Positions 23,243 to 33,109 of a DNA stretch of 64,000 nt are shown here, piece by piece. The stretch covers positions 1 to 64,000 of the forward strand of contig NZ_SCFY01000007.1 in the NCBI RefSeq assembly GCF_007049795.1, in the 5' to 3' direction. The position numbers were made by a program, and so were the translations under genes. Positions within the stretch are counted from its first letter, which is position 1; the number at the start of each line of letters is the position of its first letter. The notes under the pieces were generated by a model. The model was not told the origin of the DNA and searched no databases. It saw only the letters and a program-made list of their open reading frames with translations. This DNA is from Ectopseudomonas mendocina. GTDB taxonomy: Bacteria; Pseudomonadota; Gammaproteobacteria; Pseudomonadales; Pseudomonadaceae.

Positions 23243-25939
23243 TCAGAAGGTGATCTGTGTCGTGCTCGGGGCACTTGGTTCGGCGAGCTTGGCGATGATC
23301 GCTTCCTGCAGGCGGGCGCAGAACTCGGGATCGGACAGCGGCTGGCCCTTGTCGTCGGTAATGAAAAATACGTCTTCGACGCGCTCGCCTAGGGTGGCGA
23401 TCTTGGCGTTCTGCAGCGACAGGTCGTATTCGAGGAAGATGCGTCCGATCCGTGCCAGCAGTCCGGGGCGGTCCGGGGCGGTAAGCTCGAGGATGGTCAC
23501 CGGCCGCTGCGCGTCATTATGAATGGTCACCTGCGGGGCGAAGGCGAAGTGCTTGAGCTGGCGCGGTACCCGACGCTGGATGATGGTCGGGTAGTCATCG
23601 GGGTTCTTCAGCGCTTCGATCAGTCCTTCGCGAATCTGCTGGATGCGTGCCGGATTGTTGCCGATCGAACTGCCGTCGGCCTCTAGCACCACATAGGTAT
23701 CCAGGGTGAACTGGCTGGTGGAGGTGATGATCCGTGCATCGTGGATGTTCAGGTTGAGCTGGCTCATCGCTGCCACGGTCACGGCGAAGAAGTCGTGCTG
23801 ATCCTGGGCGTAGATGAAAATCTGCGTGCCGCCTTCGAACTCCTGCTGAGAAGTTTCCTTGATCAGGACCAGCGTGCCGCCGTCGTCGGGGTGCTGGAGA
23901 ATGGCGTCCGTGTGCCAGGCGACGTCGCCAGGTGTGTGGCGCAGGAAATAGTCGTCGCCGAGCTGGCTCCACAGCTGTTCGGCATCGTCCGGGTCGGTGC
24001 CGCCGCGTACCAGAATGTCCAGGGCCGTGCTCTGCGTTCTGCGAATCTGCTCTTCCCTGTCCAGCGGATTTTCCAGGCCCCGGCCCAGTGCGCGCTGGGT
24101 TTCGGTATAGAGCTGGCGCAGCAGGCTGGCACGCCAGGAGTTCCACAGGTTGGGGTTGGTGGCGTTGATATCGGCCACGGTCAGCACGTAGAGGTAATCC
24201 AGGTGCGTCTGGTCGCCGACGAACTGGGCGAAATCGTGGATCACCTGCGGGTCGGAGAGGTCCTTGCGCTGCGCGGTGGTGGACATCACCAGGTGGTGCT
24301 GCACCAGCCAGACGATCAGCGCGCTGTCCCAGGCCGGCAGATGATGGCGACGGGCGAAGGCTTCGGCGTCCACCGCGCCAAGCTCGGAGTGATCGCCGCC
24401 ACGGCCCTTGCCGATATCGTGGTAAAGCCCGGCGAGGTAGATCAGCTCGGGCTTGGGCAGTTTCTCGATGAGCTTGCTGGCCAGTGGGAATTTCTCTGCC
24501 AGCTCCGGCCAGCGGAACTTGCGCAGGTGCTTGATCAGGTTGAGGGTGTGCGCATCGACCGTATAAATGTGGAACAGGTCGTGCTGCATCTGCCCGACGA
24601 TATGGCCGAACTCCGGCAGATAGCGGCCGAGAATGCCGTAGCGGTTCATCCGGCGCAGGTTGCGGTGGATGCCTTCCTTGCACTTGAACAGCTCGATGAA
24701 CAGGCTGGTGTTGCGGATGTCCTTGCGGAAGTCGTCATCAATCAGGTGGCGGCTGTCGCGTAGCAGGCGGATGCTGTCGGCACGCACGCCTTTGATCTCC
24801 GGGTGTTGCGCCATCAGCACGAAGATTTCGATGATGGCGAACGGCGTGCGCTTGAAGACGTTCGGGTGGGTCACCTCGATATAGCCGTCGCGCACCTGGA
24901 AGCGGCTGTTCAGTGGCGTGGCCGGGCCACTTTCGCCGGCACGCAGGATGACTTCCTCGAAATGCTGGTTGATCAGGTCCGACAATTCGGAAATGCCCAT
25001 CACCACCCGGTAGTACTTCTGCATAAAGTGCTCGATGCTGCGCTTGCCGTCGCCGTCCTGATAGCCGAACAGCGCGGCGATTCTGGCCTGGTAATCGAAC
25101 AGCAGTCGGTCTTCCGCGCGCCCGGCGAGCATGTGCAGGGCATAACGCACCTTCCACAGGAACTCCTGGCTGGAGGAGAGCAGGGCGTATTCGCTCTCCA
25201 GCAAAAAGCCCTGGCCGACCAGGGCTTGCAGATTGAGGGTGTCGAACTGGCGGCGAGCGACCCAGAGCACGGTCTGGATGTCGCGCAGGCCGCCGGGCGA
25301 GCCTTTGACGTTGGGCTCGAGGTTGTATTCGGTGTCGTTGTACTTGGCGTGGCGCGCTCTGCGCTCGTCACGTTTGGCCTGATAGAAGTGCTTGCTCGGC
25401 CACATCTGGTCTGTGCTGGTGACCTGCTGCATGCGTTGGCGTAGGCGCTCCGGGCCGGCGATGGTGCGGCTTTCCATCAGGTTGGTGATCACTGTCAGGT
25501 CGGCACGTGCCTCCTCGGCGCATTCGTCGACCGAGCGCACGCTCTGGCCGACCTCCAGGCCGATGTCCCAGAGCAGGGTGAGAAAGCCCTCGATGGGCTC
25601 GCGGAAGATTTCGTGGTCGCTGCTGTCGAGCAGGATCAGTAGGTCGATATCCGAATAGGGGTGCAGCTCGCCACGGCCGTAGCCGCCGACCGCGAGCAGG
25701 GCGATGTCGGCGTCCTTGCTCCAGGTGAAGCGCTTCCAGGCTTCCTGCAGGATCTGATCGACGAACCAGGCGCGATCTTCGACCAGGCGGCGAATGTCGC
25801 GGCCGTCGCGAAAGCGCGCATCGAGTACCTCATGCGCGCCGCGGATGGCCTTCTTGAATGCGGCGATGGGGCTGGATTTTAACGCCAGCTCGGCCTGGAA
25901 CTGACCGCGGTCAAACAGTTCGGGGTCCATCTGCGGCAT
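23243..25939 (-). CDS. glnD: Bifunctional uridylyltransferase/uridylyl-removing enzyme GlnD
   Basis: 898 residues. Nucleotidyltransferase motif [20 protein letters not shown] lies at about 85-104, the HD hydrolase motif [21 protein letters not shown] near 490, and two ACT domains in the last 190 residues (starting [22 protein letters not shown] and [26 protein letters not shown]). It uridylylates PII when glutamine is low and removes UMP when glutamine is high, so it is the primary nitrogen sensor. I start at [12 protein letters not shown] (25939); MDPELFDRG three codons later is possible. A REP element separates it from map, which lies upstream on the same strand. Confidence 0.96.
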   Translation of the reverse strand: MPQMDPELFDRGQFQAELALKSSPIAAFKKAIRGAHEVLDARFRDGRDIRRLVEDRAWFVDQILQEAWKRFTWSKDADIALLAVGGYGRGELHPYSDIDLLILLDSSDHEIFREPIEGFLTLLWDIGLEVGQSVRSVDECAEEARADLTVITNLMESRTIAGPERLRQRMQQVTSTDQMWPSKHFYQAKRDERRARHAKYNDTEYNLEPNVKGSPGGLRDIQTVLWVARRQFDTLNLQALVGQGFLLESEYALLSSSQEFLWKVRYALHMLAGRAEDRLLFDYQARIAALFGYQDGDGKRSIEHFMQKYYRVVMGISELSDLINQHFEEVILRAGESGPATPLNSRFQVRDGYIEVTHPNVFKRTPFAIIEIFVLMAQHPEIKGVRADSIRLLRDSRHLIDDDFRKDIRNTSLFIELFKCKEGIHRNLRRMNRYGILGRYLPEFGHIVGQMQHDLFHIYTVDAHTLNLIKHLRKFRWPELAEKFPLASKLIEKLPKPELIYLAGLYHDIGKGRGGDHSELGAVDAEAFARRHHLPAWDSALIVWLVQHHLVMSTTAQRKDLSDPQVIHDFAQFVGDQTHLDYLYVLTVADINATNPNLWNSWRASLLRQLYTETQRALGRGLENPLDREEQIRRTQSTALDILVRGGTDPDDAEQLWSQLGDDYFLRHTPGDVAWHTDAILQHPDDGGTLVLIKETSQQEFEGGTQIFIYAQDQHDFFAVTVAAMSQLNLNIHDARIITSTSQFTLDTYVVLEADGSSIGNNPARIQQIREGLIEALKNPDDYPTIIQRRVPRQLKHFAFAPQVTIHNDAQRPVTILELTAPDRPGLLARIGRIFLEYDLSLQNAKIATLGERVEDVFFITDDKGQPLSDPEFCARLQEAIIAKLAEPSAPSTTQITF

Positions 25940-25966
25940 GCAGTTGCCTTCCTTATATAAGGGGTC

Positions 25967-26021
25967 GCAGGGTGCGCCGTGCGCACCGCTTCGGTTCATG
26001 GTGCGCATGGCGCACCCTACG
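25967..26021. repeat. Palindromic repeat between glnD and map
   Basis: Two 19-bp arms, 25969-25987 and 26000-26018, pair with one mismatch (core GGTGCGC.TGGCGCACCCT). The right arm with its CCCTACG tail is repeated base for base at 55749-55770. Confidence 0.75.
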
Positions 26022-26023
26022 AG

Positions 26024-26812
26024 TCAGTGGCCAGCCGAGGTGCGTGCGATGGTGTCATCACTGCGCAGGGTGAAAATCTCGTAGCCATCGGCGGTGACCA
26101 GCACGGTGTGCTCCCATTGCGCCGAGAGCTTGCGGTCCTTGGTGATGGCGGTCCAGCCGTCGCCGAGCAGGCGGGTTTCCGGGCGACCCTGGTTGATCAT
26201 CGGCTCGATGGTGAAGGTCATGCCTTCCTTGAGCTCCATACCGGTGCCGGCCTTGCCGTAATGCAGCACCTGCGGCTCCTCGTGGAACACGGCGCCAATG
26301 CCATGGCCGCAGTATTCGCGGACCACGGAGAAACCGTTCTTTTCCGCGTGCTTCTGGATCACTTCGCCGATATCGCCCAGGCGGGTGCCCGGCTTGACCA
26401 GCTCGATGCCTTTATACATGCACTCCTGGGTGACCTTGGCCAGGCGCTCAGCCCATTCGGCGACCTTGCCGACCATGAACATCTTGCTGGTATCGCCGTG
26501 GTAGCCGTCCTTGATCACGGTCACGTCGATGTTCAGCACGTCACCGTCTTTCAGCGGCTTGTCGTTAGGGATGCCGTGGCACACCACGTGGTTGATCGAG
26601 GTGCATATCGACTTGGGAAAGCCCTTGTAGTTGAGCGGGGCGGGAATCGCCTGCTGCACGTTGACGATATAGTCATGGCAGATGCGATCCAGTTCTTCGG
26701 TGGTGACGCCCGGCTTGACGTGCTCGCCGATCATCTCCAGCACTTCGGCGGCCAGGCGACCAGCGACGCGCATTTTCTCGATTTCTTCGGCGGATTTGAT
26801 GGTGACGGTCAT
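26024..26812 (-). CDS. map: Methionine aminopeptidase, type I
   Basis: 262 residues. The metal-binding residues of the pita-bread fold are present: H in INHVVCHGIPND, D in NIDVTVIKDGYHGDTSKMF (two Asp), H in YCGHGIGAVFHEEP, E in TIEPMI and the last E in WEHTVLVT. It removes the initiator methionine in the cytoplasm. The start is at MTVTIKSAEEIEKM; upstream codons lie in the intergenic region. It diverges from rpsB, an arrangement shared with enterobacteria and most Pseudomonas. A weak TACTAT on the minus strand near 26850 may be its -10. Confidence 0.95.
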   Translation of the reverse strand: MTVTIKSAEEIEKMRVAGRLAAEVLEMIGEHVKPGVTTEELDRICHDYIVNVQQAIPAPLNYKGFPKSICTSINHVVCHGIPNDKPLKDGDVLNIDVTVIKDGYHGDTSKMFMVGKVAEWAERLAKVTQECMYKGIELVKPGTRLGDIGEVIQKHAEKNGFSVVREYCGHGIGAVFHEEPQVLHYGKAGTGMELKEGMTFTIEPMINQGRPETRLLGDGWTAITKDRKLSAQWEHTVLVTADGYEIFTLRSDDTIARTSAGH

Positions 26813-26948
26813 ATGAAGCTCTCGGGCACGAACGGAAAGGGCGATATAGTAGCAGCTTCGCCGTGCCAGCCCCAAAGGGCGGCGCAACCGCTGCAGGGCG
26901 TTACTGCGTTATTTGCCGGCTTTTGTAGCCTGAGCCGGCTTTGTGTGG

Positions 26949-27094
26949 TATAAAACGCGCCGCTTTACGGGCACTAAGCCCGAAAGCTTAAACCCACACA
27001 CGTATCGACACGGTTTCCTGGGTGCCTTTCGACAAGTTCGAGGGTTGGAGGCTGGGATACGTGGAGGCCTAACCCGACTTATCAAGGAACTATC
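26949..27094 (+). promoter_or_regulatory. rpsB promoter -10 and 5' leader (S2-type leader)
   Basis: TATAAA at 26949-26954, preceded by TGTGG, is the likely -10. It gives a leader of about 135 nt before rpsB. The leader is GC-rich with several potential stems (GGGCACTAAGCCC near 26969). In gamma-proteobacteria the rpsB leader (t44-type element) mediates feedback by S2; I infer the same here from position only, and the fold was not computed. Confidence 0.5.
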
Positions 27095-27835
27095 ATGTCC
27101 CAAGTCAACATGCGCGATATGCTGAAGGCCGGTGTGCACTTCGGCCACCAGACCCGTTACTGGAACCCGAAAATGGGCAAGTACATTTTCGGCGCGCGCA
27201 ACAAGATTCACATCATCAACCTCGAAAAAACCCTGCCGATGTTCAACGACGCCCTGTCGTTCGTTGAAAAGCTGGCTGCTGGCAAGAACAAGATCCTGTT
27301 CGTCGGCACCAAGCGTTCCGCTGGCAAGATCGTTCGCGAAGAAGCTGCTCGTTGCAACTCGCCGTTCGTCGATCACCGCTGGTTGGGCGGCATGTTGACC
27401 AACTACAAAACCATCCGCGCCTCGATCAAGCGTCTGCGTGAGCTGGAAGTTCAGTCCCAGGACGGTACTTTCGCCAAGCTGACCAAGAAAGAAGCCCTGA
27501 TGCGTTCGCGTGATCTGGAAAAACTGGATCGCAGCCTGGGCGGTATCAAGGACATGGGCGGCCTGCCGGACGCTCTGTTCGTGATCGACGTTGATCACGA
27601 GCGCATCGCTATCACCGAAGCCAACAAGCTGGGTATCCCGGTCATCGGCATCGTCGATACCAACAGCAGCCCGGAAGGCGTTGACTACATCATCCCGGGT
27701 AACGACGACGCCATCCGTGCCATCCAGCTGTACATGGGCGCCATGGCTGACGCCGTGATCCGTGGTCGCAGCAACGCTGGCGGCGCGACTGAAGAGTTCG
27801 TCGAAGAAGCCGCGGTCGAGAGCGCCGAAGGCTGA
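27095..27835 (+). CDS. rpsB: 30S ribosomal protein S2
   Basis: 246 residues, full length. Family signatures: [22 protein letters not shown] at the start and [29 protein letters not shown] near 185. The acidic tail [16 protein letters not shown] is common in Pseudomonas. S2 binds late at the 30S neck and contacts S1. RBS AAGGAAC lies 6 bases before the ATG. Followed by an intrinsic terminator and tsf, the conserved pair in nearly all bacteria. Confidence 0.98.
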   Translation: MSQVNMRDMLKAGVHFGHQTRYWNPKMGKYIFGARNKIHIINLEKTLPMFNDALSFVEKLAAGKNKILFVGTKRSAGKIVREEAARCNSPFVDHRWLGGMLTNYKTIRASIKRLRELEVQSQDGTFAKLTKKEALMRSRDLEKLDRSLGGIKDMGGLPDALFVIDVDHERIAITEANKLGIPVIGIVDTNSSPEGVDYIIPGNDDAIRAIQLYMGAMADAVIRGRSNAGGATEEFVEEAAVESAEG

Positions 27836-27874
27836 GCGGTAACGCCAAGCATTTAGCGTTATGCGCTGTGCAAG

Positions 27875-27897
27875 AAGGGGGCTAGGCCCCCTTTTTG
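27875..27897 (+). terminator. Intrinsic terminator between rpsB and tsf
   Basis: Stem AAGGGGGC/GCCCCCTT with loop TAG, followed by TTTTT. It lies inside the rpsB-tsf operon, so it probably lets only part of the transcripts continue into tsf. Confidence 0.82.
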
Positions 27898-27946
27898 CCA
27901 CTCAAAGATTTGATTTGGTTGAAGACCTACCGAGAGGATTTTCAAG

Positions 27947-28810
27947 ATGGCAGAAATTACTGCAGCCCTGGTTAAAGAACTGCGCGAGCGTACCGGCCAA
28001 GGCATGATGGAATGCAAGAAGGCCCTGGTTGCCGCTGGTGGCGACATCGAGAAAGCCATTGATGACATGCGCGCTTCCGGTGCCATCAAGGCTGCCAAGA
28101 AGGCTGGCAACATCGCCGCTGAAGGCTCCATCGCCGTTCGCGTCGAGGGTGGCCGTGGCGTGATCATCGAAGTCAACTCGCAGACCGACTTCCTGGCTCT
28201 GCAGGACGACTTCAAGGCCTTCGTCAAGGAAAGCATCGACGAAGCCTTCGAAAAGAACCTGACCGACGCTGCTCCGCTGATCGCTTCCCGCGAGTCGGCT
28301 CGTGAGGCGCTGGTTGCCAAGTGCGGCGAGAATGTCAACATCCGTCGTCTGACCGCCGTTTCCGGTGAAACCGTTGGTGCCTACCTGCACGGCCACCGCA
28401 TCGGTGTTCTGGTTGTCCTGAAAGGCGGCAACGACGAGTTGGCCAAGCACGTTGCCATGCACGTTGCCGCTTCCAACCCGGCTGTTGTTTCCCCGGACCA
28501 GGTTTCCGAAGAGCTGGTTGCCAAGGAAAAAGAAATCTTCCTGCAGCTGAACGCCGAGAAGATCGCCGGCAAGCCGGAAAACATCGTCGAGAACATGGTC
28601 AAAGGCCGTATCGCCAAGTTCCTGGCCGAAGCCAGCCTGGTTGAGCAAGCCTTCATCATGGATCCGGAGGTCAAGGTCGGTGATCTGGTCAAGAAAGCCG
28701 GTGCAGAAGTCGTTTCCTTCGTTCGTTACGAAGTGGGCGAGGGCATCGAGAAGGCCGAGACCGACTTCGCTGCCGAAGTTGCCGCTCAGGTTGCTGCCAG
28801 CAAGCAGTAA
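27947..28810 (+). CDS. tsf: Elongation factor Ts
   Basis: 287 residues. It starts with the UBA-like domain TAALVKELRERTGQGMMECKKALVAAGGDIEKAIDDMR, with the TGAGMM-type EF-Ts signature at about 15-20, and continues with TDFLALQDDFKAF, the EF-Tu contact region. It exchanges GDP for GTP on EF-Tu. It is preceded by AGAGGA and followed by a hairpin before pyrH. Confidence 0.98.
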   Translation: MAEITAALVKELRERTGQGMMECKKALVAAGGDIEKAIDDMRASGAIKAAKKAGNIAAEGSIAVRVEGGRGVIIEVNSQTDFLALQDDFKAFVKESIDEAFEKNLTDAAPLIASRESAREALVAKCGENVNIRRLTAVSGETVGAYLHGHRIGVLVVLKGGNDELAKHVAMHVAASNPAVVSPDQVSEELVAKEKEIFLQLNAEKIAGKPENIVENMVKGRIAKFLAEASLVEQAFIMDPEVKVGDLVKKAGAEVVSFVRYEVGEGIEKAETDFAAEVAAQVAASKQ

Positions 28811-28835
28811 TCGGCGGTTAGGCCAGTTGTCCCAG

Positions 28836-28867
28836 AGAGGCTGCCCGCTTACGCGTGCAGCCTCTTT
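28836..28867 (+). terminator. Hairpin between tsf and pyrH
   Basis: Stem AGAGGCTGC (28836-28844) with GCAGCCTCT (28857-28865), 12-base loop, then a short TTT. It is a weak intrinsic terminator or processing signal inside the operon. The gap to pyrH is 188 bases and may hold a separate pyrH promoter. Confidence 0.6.
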
Positions 28868-28998
28868 GCCGAATAAGGGGCGACAAATGTACAAACGGCC
28901 GTGCAACCTACGGTCGCCGGCAGGTTCGAAGTGCCGGATAATTGCAGCGCCTAGATGCGTTGCCCAAGAATTTCATATCGCCGCAGGAGAGACTTGCA

Positions 28999-29742
28999 AT
29001 GGCTCAGCAGACAACTGGTCGCCAACCTCGCTACAAACGCATTCTGCTCAAACTTAGCGGCGAAGCCCTGATGGGCTCGGAAGATTTCGGTATCGACCCT
29101 AAGGTGCTCGACCGCATGGCGCTGGAAGTCGGCCAACTGGTCGGTATCGGCGTGCAGGTCGGTCTGGTGATCGGTGGCGGTAACCTGTTCCGCGGTGCGG
29201 CGCTTTCCGCTGCCGGCATGGATCGCGTTACCGGTGATCACATGGGCATGCTGGCGACCGTGATGAACGCGCTGGCCATGCGTGATGCGCTGGAGCGCTC
29301 GAACATCCCAGCCATCGTCATGTCGGCGATTTCCATGGTCGGCGTGACCGATCATTACGATCGCCGCAAGGCCATGCGTCACCTGAAGACGGGTGAAGTG
29401 GTGATCTTCGCCGCGGGCACCGGCAACCCCTTCTTTACCACCGATTCGGCTGCCTGCCTGCGCGCCATCGAGATCGATGCCGACGTGGTTCTGAAGGCGA
29501 CCAAGGTCGATGGCGTGTACACTGCCGACCCCTTCAAGGACCCGCATGCCGAGAAGTTCGAGCGCCTGACCTATGACGAAGTGCTCGATCGCAAGCTGGG
29601 CGTGATGGATCTGACCGCCATCTGCCTGTGCCGCGATCACAACATGCCGCTGCGGGTCTTCAACATGAACAAGCCCGGCGCCCTGCTGAACGTTGTAGTG
29701 GGTGGCGCCGAAGGAACTCTGATCGAGGAGGATGCACAATGA
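28999..29742 (+). CDS. pyrH: UMP kinase
   Basis: 247 residues, amino-acid-kinase fold: [15 protein letters not shown], then [16 protein letters not shown] and [35 protein letters not shown]. It phosphorylates UMP to UDP; the bacterial enzyme is hexameric, activated by GTP and inhibited by UTP. The ATG at 28999 has AGGAGAG about 9 bases upstream; the longer in-frame extension lacks similarity. Its stop overlaps the frr start (ATGA at 29739). Confidence 0.97.
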   Translation: MAQQTTGRQPRYKRILLKLSGEALMGSEDFGIDPKVLDRMALEVGQLVGIGVQVGLVIGGGNLFRGAALSAAGMDRVTGDHMGMLATVMNALAMRDALERSNIPAIVMSAISMVGVTDHYDRRKAMRHLKTGEVVIFAAGTGNPFFTTDSAACLRAIEIDADVVLKATKVDGVYTADPFKDPHAEKFERLTYDEVLDRKLGVMDLTAICLCRDHNMPLRVFNMNKPGALLNVVVGGAEGTLIEEDAQ

Positions 29743-30296
29743 TCAACGACATCAAGAAAGACGCTCAGGAGCGCATGAGCAAGTCCCTGGAGGCTCTGGG
29801 CCGTAACCTGGCTTCCATTCGTACCGGTCGTGCCCATCCGAGCATTCTCGACAGCATCAAGGTCCCGGCATGGGGCAGCGACATGCCGCTCAATCAGGTA
29901 GCCGCGATCACCGTCGAAGATGCGCGCACCCTGAAGATCGTCGCTCACGACAAGAACCTTAGTGCCGCCATCGAGAAGGCCATCCTGACTTCCGACCTGG
30001 GCCTGAACCCGAGCAGCGCCGGCACTACCATTCGCGTGCCGATGCCAGCCCTGACCGAGGAAACCCGCAAGGGCTACACCAAGCAAGCGCGTGGGGTTGC
30101 TGAGGATGCCAAGGTCGCGGTGCGCAATGTGCGTCGTGATGCCCTGGCCGAGCTGAAGAAACTGTCCAAGGCTAAGGAAATCAGCGAAGACGAAGAGCGT
30201 CGTGCCGCTGACGAGCTGCAGAAAATCACCGACAAGTTCATCGGTGATGTAGATAAGGCGCTCGAGGTTAAAGAAGCGGACCTGATGGCCGTTTGA
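29739..30296 (+). CDS. frr: Ribosome recycling factor
   Basis: 185 residues, exactly the family length. [23 protein letters not shown] and [31 protein letters not shown] are the RRF signatures; residues 105-180 form the long three-helix bundle. With EF-G it splits post-termination ribosomes. The start overlaps the pyrH stop and a GAGGAGGA lies 7-14 bases upstream, showing translational coupling. Confidence 0.97.
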   Translation: MINDIKKDAQERMSKSLEALGRNLASIRTGRAHPSILDSIKVPAWGSDMPLNQVAAITVEDARTLKIVAHDKNLSAAIEKAILTSDLGLNPSSAGTTIRVPMPALTEETRKGYTKQARGVAEDAKVAVRNVRRDALAELKKLSKAKEISEDEERRAADELQKITDKFIGDVDKALEVKEADLMAV

Positions 30297-30313
30297 CGGC
30301 TGGGCGCCCATAC

Positions 30314-31060
30314 ATGGACAAGAACAAGCAGGGGGCGGTGCCGCGGCATGTCGCCATCATCATGGATGGCAACAACCGCTGGGCGAAGAAGCGCCTGTTG
30401 CCTGGTGTGGCAGGGCACAAGGCCGGGGTCGATGCGGTTCGCGCGGTAATCGAAGTCTGTGCCGAGTCGGGTGTCGAGGTGCTAACCCTGTTCGCCTTTT
30501 CCAGTGAAAACTGGCAGCGCCCGGCCGAAGAGGTCGGCGCGCTGATGGAGTTGTTCCTCGGTGCGCTGCGTCGTGAGGCTAAGCGCCTATCGGATAACGA
30601 CATCAGTCTGCGCATCATCGGCGACCGTTCGCGTTTCCATCCCGAGCTGCAGGCTGCCATGCGCGAAGCCGAGCTGATGACTGCCGGCCGTCGCCGTTTC
30701 ATCCTGCAGGTCGCGGCCAATTATGGTGGTCAGTGGGATATCGCTCAGGCCGCTCAGCGCCTGGCGCGCGAGGTGCAGGCGGGGCATCTGCAGCCAGAGG
30801 AGATCACTCCGCACTTGCTCCAGGGCTGCCTGGCTACCGGTGATCTGCCTTTGCCTGACTTGTGTATTCGCACGGGGGGCGAGCACCGCATAAGCAATTT
30901 CCTTCTGTGGCAGTTGGCTTACAGCGAACTGTACTTTTCCGACCTCTATTGGCCGGACTTCAAGCATGAGGCCATGCGCAAGGCGCTGGCCGATTTCGCT
31001 ACCCGCCAGCGTCGCTTCGGCAAGACCAGCGAGCAGGTGGAAGCTGAGGCGCGCTCTTAA
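30314..31060 (+). CDS. uppS: Undecaprenyl diphosphate synthase
   Basis: 248 residues. Cis-prenyltransferase motifs: HVAIIMDGNNRWAKKRLLPGVAGH (Asp of the catalytic loop), TLFAFSSENWQRP, and RTGGEHRISNFLLWQLAYSELYFSDLYWPDF. It condenses eight IPP onto FPP to make the C55 lipid carrier for peptidoglycan and O-antigen. The ATG at 30314 is preferred; an in-frame TTG at 30293 would add seven residues. The end overlaps the cdsA start by one base. Confidence 0.96.
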   Translation: MDKNKQGAVPRHVAIIMDGNNRWAKKRLLPGVAGHKAGVDAVRAVIEVCAESGVEVLTLFAFSSENWQRPAEEVGALMELFLGALRREAKRLSDNDISLRIIGDRSRFHPELQAAMREAELMTAGRRRFILQVAANYGGQWDIAQAAQRLAREVQAGHLQPEEITPHLLQGCLATGDLPLPDLCIRTGGEHRISNFLLWQLAYSELYFSDLYWPDFKHEAMRKALADFATRQRRFGKTSEQVEAEARS

Positions 31061-31875
31061 TGCTCAAACAACGAATCATCACGGCTTTGGTGCTGTTGCC
31101 CATCGCCCTGGGCGGTTTTTTTCTGCTCGATGGCGGTGCCTTTGCCCTGTTCATCGGTGCGGTGGTCACGCTGGGTGCCTGGGAATGGGCGCGTCTGGCG
31201 GGGTTCGAGGCGCAGTCGCTGCGTGTGACCTACGCGGCTGCAGTGGCCGTTTTGCTCGGCTTGCTATACATGGTGCCAGTCGTTGCCCCTCTGCTGCTGG
31301 TGGTGGCTGTGCTGTGGTGGTTGGTCGCGACCTTTCTGGTAATGACCTACCCCGATAGCAGTCGTTTCTGGGGCGGGGTGCCGGGGCGTTTGCTGATTGG
31401 TTTGCTGATTCTGCTGCCGGCTTGGCAGGGGCTGGTTCTGCTCAAGCAGTGGCCGCAAGCCAATGCGCTGATCATCGCGGTGATGGTGCTGGTCTGGGGC
31501 GCGGATATCGGTGCTTATTTTTCCGGCAAGAATTTTGGCAAGCGCAAACTGGCGCCCAAAGTCAGCCCGGGCAAGAGCTGGGAAGGCCTCTATGGTGGTC
31601 TCGCGGCCAGTCTGTTGATCACCCTGTCGGTCGGGCTGCAACAGGGGTGGTCCGCTGTTGGGCTGCTGCTGGCTCTTGCCGGTGCTGCCGTGGTGGTGCT
31701 GATTTCCGTGGTTGGCGACCTGACCGAAAGCATGTTCAAGCGTCAGTCCGGGATCAAGGACAGCAGCAATCTGCTGCCGGGGCATGGTGGTGTGCTGGAT
31801 CGCATCGACAGCCTGACGGCGGCCATTCCGCTGTTCGCTGCATTGCTCTGGCTCGCGGGTTGGGGCGCGCTGTGA
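31060..31875 (+). CDS. cdsA: Phosphatidate cytidylyltransferase
   Basis: 271 residues with about eight membrane segments. The CTP-transferase signature S-x(8)-K-R-x(4)-K-D-x(5)-G-H-G-G-x(2)-D-R-x-D is seen in [28 protein letters not shown] near the C-terminus. It makes CDP-diacylglycerol, the precursor of all phospholipids, at the inner membrane. It overlaps the dxr GTG start by 4 bases (GTGA), so the isoprenoid and lipid genes are translationally linked. Confidence 0.95.
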   Translation: MLKQRIITALVLLPIALGGFFLLDGGAFALFIGAVVTLGAWEWARLAGFEAQSLRVTYAAAVAVLLGLLYMVPVVAPLLLVVAVLWWLVATFLVMTYPDSSRFWGGVPGRLLIGLLILLPAWQGLVLLKQWPQANALIIAVMVLVWGADIGAYFSGKNFGKRKLAPKVSPGKSWEGLYGGLAASLLITLSVGLQQGWSAVGLLLALAGAAVVVLISVVGDLTESMFKRQSGIKDSSNLLPGHGGVLDRIDSLTAAIPLFAALLWLAGWGAL

Positions 31876-33056
31876 GTGTAGTGCAGCAGATCACCGTACT
31901 GGGGGCAACTGGCTCCATCGGCCTCAGTACGCTGGATGTGATCGCGCGCCATCCTGAGCGTTACAGTGTCTTCGCGCTGACGGGCTTCTCGCGTCTGGCA
32001 GAGCTGCAGGTGCTGTGCGTGCAGCATCGCCCTCGCTACGCGGTGGTGCCTGATACCGATTCAGCGTTCGAACTGCAGAACAATCTGCGCGCTGCCGGGC
32101 TGGCGACCGAAGTGCTGGTCGGTGAAGCTGGGTTGTGCGCCGTATCGTCCGACGCTGCTGTCGATTGCGTGATGGCGGCCATCGTCGGTGCGGCAGGTCT
32201 TCGGCCGACCCTGGCGGCGGTGCAGGCTGGCAAGAAGGTGCTGCTGGCCAACAAGGAGGCGCTGGTTATGTCCGGTGCCTTGTTCATGCAGGCGGTCAAG
32301 CAGAGCGGTGCGGTGCTGCTGCCCATCGATAGCGAACATAACGCCATTTTCCAATGCCTACCTGGCGACTATGCGCGCGGTCTGCAGGCTGTTGGTGTGC
32401 GCAGGGTTCTGTTGACCGCCTCTGGCGGGCCGTTCCGCGAAACGCCGTTGGCCGATCTGGAACGTGTCACGCCGGAGCAGGCTTGCGCGCATCCGAACTG
32501 GTCGATGGGGCGCAAGATCTCGGTTGATTCGGCCAGCATGATGAACAAGGGGCTCGAGTCGATCGAAGCCTGCTGGCTATTCGATGCCCGCCCCGAGCAG
32601 ATTGAGGTGGTCATCCACCGGCAGAGCGTGATTCATTCGCTGGTCGATTACATCGACGGTTCGGTGCTGGCCCAGCTGGGTAATCCGGACATGCGCACAC
32701 CTATCGCTCACGCTCTGGCTTGGCCGGAACGTATCGATTCGGGAGTGTCTCCGCTGGATCTGTTTAGTGTGGGTCGCCTGGATTTCGAGCGCCCTGACGA
32801 ACAGCGTTTTCCGTGTCTGCGTCTGGCGCGCGAGGCCGCGCAGGCCGGTGGTAGTGCGCCAGCGATGCTGAATGCGGCCAACGAGGTGGCAGTCGAGGCT
32901 TTCCTGCAGCGGCGCATCCGTTTCAATGATATCGCGCGTATGATTGAGTCCGTGTTGAACGCCCAGCCTGTGCAGACTGTCGAAGCGCTCGACGCAGTAT
33001 TCGAGGCCGATGCCCGTGCGCGTGAACTGGCTGGGCAGTGGCTCGTTGGTCGTTGA
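31872..33056 (+). CDS. dxr: 1-deoxy-D-xylulose 5-phosphate reductoisomerase
   Basis: 394 residues from a GTG at 31872 ([17 protein letters not shown]), the NADPH-binding start of the family. Catalytic-domain motifs: [49 protein letters not shown] and [33 protein letters not shown]. It makes methylerythritol phosphate, the committed step of the MEP isoprenoid route; ispD and ispF are also in this window. The reading frame continues upstream antisense-like inside cdsA, but the family start and the 4-base overlap fix the true start. Confidence 0.96.
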   Translation: MSVVQQITVLGATGSIGLSTLDVIARHPERYSVFALTGFSRLAELQVLCVQHRPRYAVVPDTDSAFELQNNLRAAGLATEVLVGEAGLCAVSSDAAVDCVMAAIVGAAGLRPTLAAVQAGKKVLLANKEALVMSGALFMQAVKQSGAVLLPIDSEHNAIFQCLPGDYARGLQAVGVRRVLLTASGGPFRETPLADLERVTPEQACAHPNWSMGRKISVDSASMMNKGLESIEACWLFDARPEQIEVVIHRQSVIHSLVDYIDGSVLAQLGNPDMRTPIAHALAWPERIDSGVSPLDLFSVGRLDFERPDEQRFPCLRLAREAAQAGGSAPAMLNAANEVAVEAFLQRRIRFNDIARMIESVLNAQPVQTVEALDAVFEADARARELAGQWLVGR

Positions 33057-33109
33057 TCACGCCGGCGTTGGTCTTGTACTTGAGCGGCTCGTAGGGCTGG
33101 AGAAGTGAA

